From NCBI RefSeq assembly GCF_937927635.1, contig NZ_CALBRW010000002.1, positions 1 through 39,110 on the forward strand: 39,110 nucleotides of DNA, read 5' to 3'. Source of the DNA: an uncultured Microbacterium sp. (lineage in GTDB: Bacteria > Actinomycetota > Actinomycetes > Actinomycetales > Microbacteriaceae). Every line of letters begins with the position of its first letter. Position 1 is the first letter of the stretch. The notes beneath the pieces were generated by a model that searched no databases, had not been told where the DNA came from, and worked only from the letters and a program-made list of their open reading frames with translations. Below are positions 23,966 to 30,789 of this stretch, piece by piece. The position numbers and the translations under genes were made by a program.

Positions 23966-25489
23966 TTACGCGGCGGCGGCTTCGCCGGAGGCTGCCATGA
24001 TCATGTCTTTGGTGACGTCGGGCGCGAACTCGGCCGAGATCCGGCCGCGGCGCATGACGATGATGCGGTGCGCGATGCTGAGGCATTCGCCCACCTCGGA
24101 GGTGGAGTACACCACGGCGACGCCGGTGCGGGCCTTCTCTGCCAGCAGGCCGAACACCTCCGCCTTCGCACCGATGTCGATACCGCGGCTGGGCTCGTCG
24201 AGCACCATGACCCGGGGATCGGTCGCCACGATCTTGCCGATGACGACCTTCTGCTGGTTGCCGCCGGACAGCGCGCCGATCGGCAGATCGGGGCCGGGCG
24301 TCTTGACCGTGACCGCGCGGATCAGGTCGTTCGCGCGGGTGCGCTCGGTGCTGCGGGAGATCATCCCGTTGCGCAGGTTCCTCGCCAGGCTCGCCAGCGT
24401 CAGGTTCCGCCCGATGCTGAACGTCTGCACGAGGCCGTCGCGCTGGCGGTCCTCGGGCACCAGGCCGACACCGGCATCCAGCCGCTCGGCGATCGAGTCC
24501 TGCAGGATGGAGCGTCCCTCGAGCAGGATGTCGCCGCCGGCCACGGGCTCGCGGCCGGCGATGGCCTCCAGCAGCTCCGTGCGCCCGGCGCCCATCAGTC
24601 CGTAGATGCAGACGATCTCCCCCGCGCGCACCTGCAGGTCCATCCCGTCGACGACGGCGCGCTCCGGGTTCTCGCGATCCACGACGGTGAGTTTCTCGAC
24701 CGACAGGACGACCTCGCCGAACTCGTAGCCCGTCGGCGGGTTGCCGAGGTCGAAGTTGTCGCCGACCATGTTCCGGACGATCCACTCCAGATCGATCTCG
24801 GAGCGCTCACCGTGCGCGGTCATGTTCCCGTCTCGCAGTACGACCGCGAAGTCGGTGACCTCCAGCGCCTCCTCGAGGTGGTGGGAGATGTAAACGATCC
24901 CGACGCCCTTCGCCAGCAGGTCGCGGATGATGCCGAAAAGCACGGCGACCTCGGCGGCCGCGAGCGCGGAGGTGGGCTCATCCATGATGAGGATGCGCGA
25001 GTTGACGGACAGCGCGCGGGCGATCTCGATGATCTGCTGCTGTCCGACTCGCAGGTCCTGCACGAGGGTGTCCGGGGCGATGGACAGCTGCATGTCGTCG
25101 AGCAGCTGCTGCGTCTGCCGCGTCTCCTCGGCGAAGTCCACTCCGAACGGGCCGGTGATCTCACGACCCATGAAGATGTTGTCGCGCACCGACAGGTTGG
25201 GTGCGAGGCTGAGCTCCTGGTGGATGATCGAGATGCCACGGTCCCTGGCGTCGTTGGTCGACGCGAACGAGACGGGTTCGCCGTCCAGCACGATCTCGCC
25301 GGAGGTGGGCTGCTCCACGCCGGAGAGGATCTTCATGAGCGTGGACTTGCCGGCGCCGTTCTCACCGAACAGCGTGGTCACTGCACCGAGCCGGACCGTG
25401 AAGTTCACGCCCTTGAGCGCGCGCGTTCCGCCGTAGGTCTTGACGATGTCTCGCGCCTCGAGCACGACGGGGTTGTCGGTGACGCTCAT
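23966..25489 (-). CDS. sugar ABC transporter ATPase (RbsA-like, two nucleotide-binding domains)
   Basis: A 507-aa tandem ATPase. Domain 1 has Walker A GENGAGKST (residues 42-50), Walker B ILIMDEPTSAL, and a modified signature VGQQQ in place of LSGGQ. Domain 2 has a degenerate Walker A (GLMGAGRTE), the signature LSGGNQQK and MVLDEPSRGIDIGA. This asymmetry is normal for RbsA/MglA/XylG proteins. It powers import of the sugar or polyol with the permease and binding lipoprotein of this operon. ATG 25489 overlaps the DUF2291 stop by 4 bases. Confidence 0.93.
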   Translation of the reverse strand: MSVTDNPVVLEARDIVKTYGGTRALKGVNFTVRLGAVTTLFGENGAGKSTLMKILSGVEQPTSGEIVLDGEPVSFASTNDARDRGISIIHQELSLAPNLSVRDNIFMGREITGPFGVDFAEETRQTQQLLDDMQLSIAPDTLVQDLRVGQQQIIEIARALSVNSRILIMDEPTSALAAAEVAVLFGIIRDLLAKGVGIVYISHHLEEALEVTDFAVVLRDGNMTAHGERSEIDLEWIVRNMVGDNFDLGNPPTGYEFGEVVLSVEKLTVVDRENPERAVVDGMDLQVRAGEIVCIYGLMGAGRTELLEAIAGREPVAGGDILLEGRSILQDSIAERLDAGVGLVPEDRQRDGLVQTFSIGRNLTLASLARNLRNGMISRSTERTRANDLIRAVTVKTPGPDLPIGALSGGNQQKVVIGKIVATDPRVMVLDEPSRGIDIGAKAEVFGLLAEKARTGVAVVYSTSEVGECLSIAHRIIVMRRGRISAEFAPDVTKDMIMAASGEAAAA

Positions 25490-26136
25490 TTCACGCTCAC
25501 CGCAACCGGGGTCACCAGCCAGGACTTCGGGTTGATCAGCGTGAACGCACCCGTGACCTCGATAGTCTTGCCCTGCAGGGAGGCCGCGTCGATGTCGGAG
25601 AGCACCTTCTTCTTGAGCTCTTCGTTGATCGCCGCGGCGGCGTTCTGATAGTCGATCTGGTTGGTGAACTGACCGAACTTGATGTCGCCCGTGGCGTCGC
25701 GCAGGTCGGTGCCGTTGATGGCCGGCCCGGTCTGCACGCGGATGGCCAGGTTGTCGGAGGAGACGCCGTCGACGTTCACGGCGTAGATCCCGGATGCACC
25801 CTCGCCGACGACCCCGGTAAAGGTCACGCTGTACACGGGGCCGCCAGAGCTCTGCACGGCGAACTCGGATGCGGCCTTCGCCGGGTCTGCGGCGATGGCC
25901 TCGGCCAGGGTCTTGGCGTCCGCCGCGTTCTTCTCGACGGCCTTCTGCACCTTGGGGAAGTTCTCGGCGCCGTAGGTGTCGGGATTGAACGACCCGGCCT
26001 TCTGCGCCGCCGGGTTATCGTTGCTGACGACGCGCGTTCCGAGGACCAGGAAGGCCAAGACGACGACGGCCACGATGATCCACACGACGCGCTTCGTTCC
26101 GGGGCTCATGCCCCGGGTCCCGGATGCCGAGCTCAC
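25486..26136 (-). CDS. DUF2291 family membrane-anchored protein
   Basis: A 216-aa protein with one N-terminal membrane helix (RVVWIIVAVVVLAFLVLGTR) and an extracytoplasmic domain. The core pattern FNPDTYGAENFPKVQKAVEK, followed by GEGASGIYAVNVDGV and NGTDLRDATGDIKFGQFTNQ, is that of DUF2291, a family nearly always found inside RbsABC-type sugar transporter operons. Its function is unknown; a helper of uptake or a ligand-handling lipoprotein-like partner is inferred from context alone. GTG 26136 overlaps the dehydrogenase stop (GTGA) and is chosen over ATG 26109. The gene also overlaps the ATPase start by 4 bases, so it is coupled on both sides. Confidence 0.82.
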   Translation of the reverse strand: MSSASGTRGMSPGTKRVVWIIVAVVVLAFLVLGTRVVSNDNPAAQKAGSFNPDTYGAENFPKVQKAVEKNAADAKTLAEAIAADPAKAASEFAVQSSGGPVYSVTFTGVVGEGASGIYAVNVDGVSSDNLAIRVQTGPAINGTDLRDATGDIKFGQFTNQIDYQNAAAAINEELKKKVLSDIDAASLQGKTIEVTGAFTLINPKSWLVTPVAVSVK

Positions 26137-27164
26137 AGCAGGACTCGCGACTCGGTGTCGTTGGGACGGATCTGCAGCTTGCGGCCAGTGCCCTGGCGGA
26201 ACATGTCCAGAGCCTGCGAGTAGTCGTCGAGGGTGAAGGAGTGGCTGATCATGGCCTTGGCGTTGATGGCCCCGGCCTCGAACATCTGCACAGCACGGCC
26301 GAACGAGTTCAGCACGGCCATGGTGCCGACGATGGAGATCTCGTCGCGGTACACGCGGAACGGGGAGTACTGGGCCGTCCGATCGGCGGGCGCGACGCCG
26401 AAGTCCTGGAAGAAGCCGGCCGGCTTGACGTGGGTCAGCGCATCCTCGATGGCACGGATGTTGCCAGTGCAGTCGATCACGACGTCCCACTTCTCACGAT
26501 CCGCGTCGTCCGCGCTGGTGTAGCGCAGTTCGATGCCGCACTCCTCGGCGGTCTTCAGCCGTTCCTCGTTGAGGTCGACGATGGTGACGGACGCGGCACC
26601 GGCGCGGGTCGCGAGCTGAGCCATCAGCAGGCCCATGGTCCCGGCGCCGTACACCAGCACGTGGTCGCCGATGCGCCGGGGGAGGACGTCCCACCCGCGG
26701 ATGGCGCAGGCCAGCGGCTCGATGAGCGCGGCCTCGTTGATGTCGGTCTCCGGGCGCAGCTTGTAGACGTTGCTGGCGGGGGCGACGAAGTACTCCTGGG
26801 AGGCGCCGTCGGAGGCCACCACGCCCAGTCCGTTCCAGAACCGGCACAGGTTCTGGTGACCGTTCAGGCAGAACTCGCACTCGCCGCAGGTGGTCGAGGG
26901 GTTCACAGCCACGTGGTCTCCGACTTGGAAGTCGAACACGCCGCTGTTCACGTCCTCGCCGAGGGCGACGATCGTGCCGGTGGCCTCGTGGCCGGGCACC
27001 AGCGGGAACACGGTTCCCTCAAACTCGCCGTCGAACACGTGCGTGTCCGTGCCGCAGATCCCGACGGCAGCCGTCTTGATGAGGATCTCCTTGTAGCCGG
27101 GTGTCGGCTTGGGCCGCTCCTCGAGGGCCAGCTCTCCCTGTGCTGTGAAAACAATTGCGCGCAT
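26133..27164 (-). CDS. zinc-dependent medium-chain alcohol dehydrogenase (tetritol/polyol dehydrogenase candidate)
   Basis: First gene of the nine-gene operon, 343 aa. The catalytic zinc site is complete (C37 in GICGTDTH, H59-E60 in PGHE), and so is the structural zinc site (C93, C96, C99, C107 in CGECEFCLNGHQNLC). The cofactor site is VLVYGAGTMGLLMAQLATRAGA, with D of TIVDL at the end of the second strand, favouring NAD. It should oxidise a polyol to the ketose taken by the kinase; erythritol or threitol is the favoured guess. ATG 27164 follows CGGAG. The upstream region carries inverted half-sites suited to the DeoR repressor. Confidence 0.88.
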   Translation of the reverse strand: MRAIVFTAQGELALEERPKPTPGYKEILIKTAAVGICGTDTHVFDGEFEGTVFPLVPGHEATGTIVALGEDVNSGVFDFQVGDHVAVNPSTTCGECEFCLNGHQNLCRFWNGLGVVASDGASQEYFVAPASNVYKLRPETDINEAALIEPLACAIRGWDVLPRRIGDHVLVYGAGTMGLLMAQLATRAGAASVTIVDLNEERLKTAEECGIELRYTSADDADREKWDVVIDCTGNIRAIEDALTHVKPAGFFQDFGVAPADRTAQYSPFRVYRDEISIVGTMAVLNSFGRAVQMFEAGAINAKAMISHSFTLDDYSQALDMFRQGTGRKLQIRPNDTESRVLL

Positions 27165-27217
27165 CTTTGCTCCGTTTGCACCGTGGTCGGTCGGCGACGT
27201 CGTCGTCGATCGGACAG

Positions 27218-27235
27218 ATCCCTCGGGCGAGGGAT
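27218..27235. promoter_or_regulatory. 18-bp palindrome in the divergent promoter region
   Basis: ATCCCTCG-GG-CGAGGGAT has perfect 8-bp arms, 54 bases upstream of the operon's first start codon. On the plus strand TTTTGTT follows, which looks terminator-like, but no plus-strand gene lies upstream. An operator or a leader hairpin of the operon mRNA is more likely. Confidence 0.5.
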
Positions 27236-27254
27236 TTTGTTATCTTCTCAGTGA

Positions 27255-27302
27255 TCTCGTTTTTAGTTCACGAGAAAGCTAACATATGAACATCACACGA
27301 GA
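27255..27302. promoter_or_regulatory. candidate DeoR operator half-sites
   Basis: TCTCGT (27255-27260) and ACGAGA (27270-27275) form an inverted repeat with a 9-base spacer, and ACGAGA recurs at 27297-27302. The three half-sites lie in an AT-rich patch between the divergent dehydrogenase genes and upstream of both. A TAACAT hexamer (27280-27285) sits between them and could be a -10 for the rightward gene. Confidence 0.5.
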
Positions 27303-27333
27303 TTTGTCAACACCCAGGGTGAGGAGCGCGACG

Positions 27334-28368
27334 ATGCCGGCTGATCTTCCGGAAACGATGCGGGCCAATGTGCTCGTGCGGGCAGGTGTGCTGGAGCTGC
27401 AGGAGCGACCTGTGCCGCGTCCCGCGCCGGACGAGGTGCTGGTGAGAGTGGATGCCGTCGGCGTCTGCGGCTCCGATGTGCACTTCTTCCACGAGGGCAG
27501 GCTGGGCGACTGGGAGGTCGTCGAGCCGCTGGTCCTCGGGCACGAGTCCGCCGGGCTCATCGTCGCCGTGGGTTCGGCGGTGGATGCCGGTCGCGTCGGT
27601 CAGCGCGTGTCGATCGAGCCGCAGCATCCGTCGACGACTTCGCGGGAGACGCTGCGCGGCGACTACAACCTCGACCCGGACATGCGCTTCTACGCGGTGC
27701 CTGGGACCGATGGCGCGTTCCAGGAGTACGTGACGATCCAGTCGCACTTCGCTCATCGTGTGCCGGATGCCGTCAGCGACGTGGCCGCGGCGCTGATGGA
27801 GCCGCTGTCGGTCGCGGTCGCGACCATCCGCAAAGCGGACATCTCGCTGGGCGACCGGGTGCTGATCACGGGCGCGGGACCCATCGGCATGGCGTGCGCC
27901 CAGGTGGCGCACGCAGCGGGAGCAGCCGAGATCGTCGTCACGGATCTCAGCGAGACGAGGCGGCGCAATGCGCTGCGCTTCGGCACGACCCACGTGCTGG
28001 ACCCGCGGACCGACGGGGACAGCCTGCCCGGGCTGCAGGTGGATGCGTTCATCGACGCCTCCGGTGCGGGTGCGGCCGTGCGCAGCGGGATCGAGGCCGT
28101 GGCACCGGGCGGGCGGGTCGTGCTGGTCGGCATGGGCGCCACGGATCTGGAGCTGCCCATCACGCGCATCCAGAACCGCGAACTGCTGCTGACGGGTGTC
28201 TTCCGCTACGCCAACACGTGGCCTGCGGCCATCGCGCTGGCGGTGACCGGCCGAGTGGATCTCGACGGCATGCGCACCGGATCCTTCGTGCTGGCCGACG
28301 CGCAGGCGGCACTGGAATCGACGGCCGACGAGTCGACCATCAAGTCGGTCGTGCTGCCGCAGGAGTGA
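27334..28368 (+). CDS. sorbitol/xylitol dehydrogenase-like protein without structural-zinc cysteines
   Basis: Medium-chain polyol dehydrogenase of 344 aa. Catalytic zinc ligands are kept (C45 in GVCGSDVHFFHEG, H70-E71 in LGHES, EPLS). The cofactor site is VLITGAGPIGMACAQVAHAAGA with VTDLSETRR after it. The structural-zinc lobe (about residues 96-117, HPSTTSRETLRGDYNLDPDM) has lost all four cysteines, although the surrounding YNL-DM-FYA-P-DG pattern is typical of the sorbitol/xylitol branch. It diverges from the tetritol-type operon and shares its regulatory region, so it may oxidise a second polyol isomer. ATG 27334 follows GAGGAG; the earlier ATG at 27286 precedes an operator half-site and lacks an SD. 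Confidence 0.85.
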   Translation: MPADLPETMRANVLVRAGVLELQERPVPRPAPDEVLVRVDAVGVCGSDVHFFHEGRLGDWEVVEPLVLGHESAGLIVAVGSAVDAGRVGQRVSIEPQHPSTTSRETLRGDYNLDPDMRFYAVPGTDGAFQEYVTIQSHFAHRVPDAVSDVAAALMEPLSVAVATIRKADISLGDRVLITGAGPIGMACAQVAHAAGAAEIVVTDLSETRRRNALRFGTTHVLDPRTDGDSLPGLQVDAFIDASGAGAAVRSGIEAVAPGGRVVLVGMGATDLELPITRIQNRELLLTGVFRYANTWPAAIALAVTGRVDLDGMRTGSFVLADAQAALESTADESTIKSVVLPQE

Positions 28369-28427
28369 TGTCGCATGCGCTTCGGAATCGCACTGTGCGG
28401 GCCGGGCGGGTGAGTGCTCGCGCGTCG

Positions 28428-28433
28428 TAGGCT
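28428..28433 (+). promoter_or_regulatory. -10 element of leaderless TetR gene
   Basis: TAGGCT ends 6 bases before ATG 28440. Confidence 0.55.
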
Positions 28434-28439
28434 GACGTC

Positions 28440-29027
28440 ATGGTGACCAGGCGAGGGCGGGGGCGACCCCCGGGGGAGTCGGATGCACGCGCCCGCATCG
28501 CGGCGGCGGCGGTGACCGAGTTCGGCGAGCACGGCTACGACGGCGCGACCGTGCGGGGCATCGCCGCGCGGGCTGGCGTGGATGCCGCCCTCGTGCACCA
28601 CTACTTCGGTGCCAAGGCCGACCTGTTCGCGGAGATCACCGAGCTCCCGCTGCGTCCCGACCAGGAGGTGCCCCTCATTCTGCAGGGCCCGCGCGAGCAG
28701 GCCGGGGAGCGCATCGTGCGCTTCGTGCTGGAGTCGTTCGAGCGGCCGGCGGTGCGCAAGCGCGGGGTGATCATGCTGCGCACAGCCGTCAGCGGCAAAC
28801 TGACCGCGCCGCTGGTGACGGGGTTCCTCTCCCGTGAGCTTCTGCCGCGGATAGCGGCCGAGCTGGACGCGCCGGATGCCGAGCTGCGGGCGTCCCTGGT
28901 GGCCTCGCAGATCGCGGGGCTGCTCATCACCCGGTACGTCGTGGAGCTTCCGGCCATGGCGGATGCCGACATCGACGACCTCGTGGCGCGCATCGCGCCG
29001 ACCCTGCAGCGGTACCTGTTCGACTAG
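28440..29027 (+). CDS. TetR family regulator next to an ABC exporter
   Basis: TetR-type regulator of 195 aa. The helix-turn-helix is at about residues 16-60 (ARIAAAAVTEFGEHGYDGAT, then VRGIAARAGVDAALVHHYFGAKADLF). The C-terminal domain resembles the group annotated TetR_C_17, linked to ABC-2 exporters, with FVLESFERPAVRKRG and TAPLVTGFLSRELLPRIAAEL. It lies 281 bases upstream of the exporter genes on the same strand. The palindrome GATGAATAATTCATC over the exporter promoter is the likely target. The inducer is probably a toxic compound. Confidence 0.86.
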   Translation: MVTRRGRGRPPGESDARARIAAAAVTEFGEHGYDGATVRGIAARAGVDAALVHHYFGAKADLFAEITELPLRPDQEVPLILQGPREQAGERIVRFVLESFERPAVRKRGVIMLRTAVSGKLTAPLVTGFLSRELLPRIAAELDAPDAELRASLVASQIAGLLITRYVVELPAMADADIDDLVARIAPTLQRYLFD

Positions 29028-29095
29028 GTGTCGGCCTCGCGCAGCGCTCCGCAGCATCCGCCGTCCGCGGGGTCGCGCCCCCGCAGCATCCGCTA

Positions 29096-29238
29096 TTCGC
29101 GGGTCGCATTCTGCTGACTCGGCCTGCGTGAGGCGACCAACTGGGCCCCGCGACACTCCCGGCTGCGGCACATCCCTGTCCCGCGGGTCTCGAATTGCCG
29201 CCTCCCGCGCTCGGAGGCAGCACTATGCGACCCGCGAA
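29096..29238. repeat. imperfect inverted-repeat element
   Basis: The outer arms 29096-29116 and 29218-29238 match at 19 of 21 positions (TTCGCGGGTCGCAT, then TGCTG, against the complement). Weaker mirrored similarity continues inward over roughly 40 bases per side (GCGNGAGGCG and CCCGCG words). A direct repeat GCAGCATCCGC...CGCGGG...TCGC stands just before it (29051-29077 and 29083-29107). No open frame or T-run accompanies it. It fills most of the gap between the TetR gene and the exporter. Confidence 0.65.
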
Positions 29239-29272
29239 ACGACCGCCGCGCCCCAACCCGCCCCGAGCGCCC

Positions 29273-29317
29273 TTGACTCCGCATCAGCGCCGATGAATAA
29301 TTCATCACATGATGAAT
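29273..29317 (+). promoter_or_regulatory. promoter and TetR-type operator of the ABC exporter
   Basis: TTGACT (29273-29278) and AATAAT (29296-29301) are 17 bases apart, giving a start point at or near ATG 29309. The perfect palindrome GATGAAT-A-ATTCATC (29292-29306) covers the -10, and the half-site GATGAAT recurs at 29311-29317 over the start codon. Confidence 0.75.
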
Positions 29318-30064
29318 AAGGATGCCGTGGTGATCGACGAGCTGCGGGTGCGGCGCGGTCGTCATGACGTGTTCGACGGACTGTCGCTGCGCATCCCTCG
29401 CGGGCAGGTGATCGGCCTGCTCGGGCCATCCGGCTGCGGCAAGACCACGCTCATGCGCTCCATCGTCGGGGTGCAGCGCACCCACGGCGGCACCGTCGAG
29501 GTGCTCGGCGAGCCCGCCGGTTCCCGCGCGCTGCGCAGCCGTGTCTCCTACGGCACGCAGGGGTCGGCCGTCTACACCGACCTCACGGTGCGAGAGAACC
29601 TGCGCTACTTCGCATCCGTCCTCCGTGCCCCGCGCGCCGATGTCGACCGCGTACTGACCCAGATCGGGCTCTCCAGCCACGCGAACCAACCCGTCGATGC
29701 GCTCAGCGGCGGCCAGCTGAATCGCGTGTCGCTCGGCGCCGCGCTGCTGGGCAGCCCCGAGCTGGTCGTGCTCGACGAGCCGACCGTGGGCCTGGACCCG
29801 GTCCTGCGCAGCGAGCTGTGGACGCTGTTCCGCGAGATCGCCGACGCCGGCACCACCATGCTGGTCTCCAGCCACGTGATGGACGAGGCACTGCGCTGCG
29901 ACCGCCTGCTGCTCATGCGCGCCGGCCGCATCATCGCCGACACGACGCCGCGGCAGTTGCTGGCCGACACCGGTCAGACGGATGCCGAGAGCGCGTTCCT
30001 CACGCTCATCCAGCGGGACGCCGGCCACGAGACGCGTCGCTCCCGGCGGGAGGAGGAACGATGA
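29309..30064 (+). CDS. ABC exporter ATP-binding protein
   Basis: A 251-aa single-domain ATPase of the drug/multidrug ABC-2 type. Walker A is GPSGCGKTT (about residues 43-51). The Q-loop is SYGTQGSAVY, the signature LSGGQLNRVS, Walker B ELVVLDEPTVGLDP, and the H-loop SSHVMDEA. It drives the permease encoded next with a 4-base ATGA overlap. ATG at 29309 is taken as a leaderless start just after the promoter; ATG 29312 is an alternative. The product probably exports a toxic compound or antibiotic under TetR control. Confidence 0.9.
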   Translation: MMNKDAVVIDELRVRRGRHDVFDGLSLRIPRGQVIGLLGPSGCGKTTLMRSIVGVQRTHGGTVEVLGEPAGSRALRSRVSYGTQGSAVYTDLTVRENLRYFASVLRAPRADVDRVLTQIGLSSHANQPVDALSGGQLNRVSLGAALLGSPELVVLDEPTVGLDPVLRSELWTLFREIADAGTTMLVSSHVMDEALRCDRLLLMRAGRIIADTTPRQLLADTGQTDAESAFLTLIQRDAGHETRRSRREEER

Positions 30065-30789
30065 ACCGCACCTTCGCCACAGCCGGTCGCGTGCTGCAGC
30101 AGCTGCGTCACGACCCCCGCTCCATCGCGCTCATGCTCGTCGCACCGAGCCTGCTGGTGGGCCTGTTCGCCTGGCTCTTCGCCGACAAGGACGGCGTGTT
30201 CGACCAGTTCGGCGGCGCGATCCTGGCGCTGTTCCCGTTCATCGTGATGTTCCTGATCACCTCGATCACCACGCTGCGCGAGCGCCGCTCGGGCACCCTC
30301 GAGAGGCTGATGACCACCCCGCTCGGCAAGGGCGACTTCATCCTCGGCTACGCGCTGGCGTTCGGGCTGATGGCCGTTCTGCAGGCCATCATCACGGTGG
30401 CCTTCGCCGTGTACGTGTGCGGTCTGACCGTCGACGGCCCGCTGTGGCAGCTGGGTGCGGTGGCGGTGGTGGATGCCGTGCTCGGCACGGCGCTCGGCCT
30501 GCTGGCCAGCGCGTTCGCGCAGACCGAGTTCCAGGCCGTGCAGTTCATGCCGATCCTGGTGTTCCCGCAGATCATCCTCGGCGGCCTGTTCATGCCGCGA
30601 GACCAGATGCCCGACGTGCTGTACGCGATCTCCGACTGGCTGCCGCTCAGCCACGCGATCGACGCCATCCAGGCGGTCGCGAAGGGCGAAACCGGCTGGG
30701 ACGTCGGCGCGCCGCTGCTGATCGTGGCGGCGTTCGCGATCGGATGCCTGGTGCTGGCGCCGCTCACACTGCGCCGCCGCACGCCGTAG
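30061..30789 (+). CDS. ABC-2 type exporter permease
   Basis: Membrane protein of 242 aa with six hydrophobic segments in the ABC2_membrane pattern. It shows the conserved cytoplasmic sequence TTLRERRSGTLERLMTTPLG after the second helix and the FPQIILGGLFMPRDQMPDVL loop near the end. It forms the exporter with the ATPase, to which it is coupled by ATGA overlap. Its stop codon directly abuts the stop of the convergent hrpB gene with no spacer, so no room exists for a terminator outside the genes. Confidence 0.9.
   Translation: MNRTFATAGRVLQQLRHDPRSIALMLVAPSLLVGLFAWLFADKDGVFDQFGGAILALFPFIVMFLITSITTLRERRSGTLERLMTTPLGKGDFILGYALAFGLMAVLQAIITVAFAVYVCGLTVDGPLWQLGAVAVVDAVLGTALGLLASAFAQTEFQAVQFMPILVFPQIILGGLFMPRDQMPDVLYAISDWLPLSHAIDAIQAVAKGETGWDVGAPLLIVAAFAIGCLVLAPLTLRRRTP

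Noticed and set aside
23924..25648. Long plus-strand open frame opposite the sugar ABC ATPase
   Set aside because: Antisense shadow; the minus strand carries complete ATPase motifs.
27286..27333. Earlier ATG for the divergent sorbitol dehydrogenase-like gene
   Set aside because: It has no SD and its first codons overlap an ACGAGA half-site; ATG 27334 follows GAGGAG and matches family N-termini.
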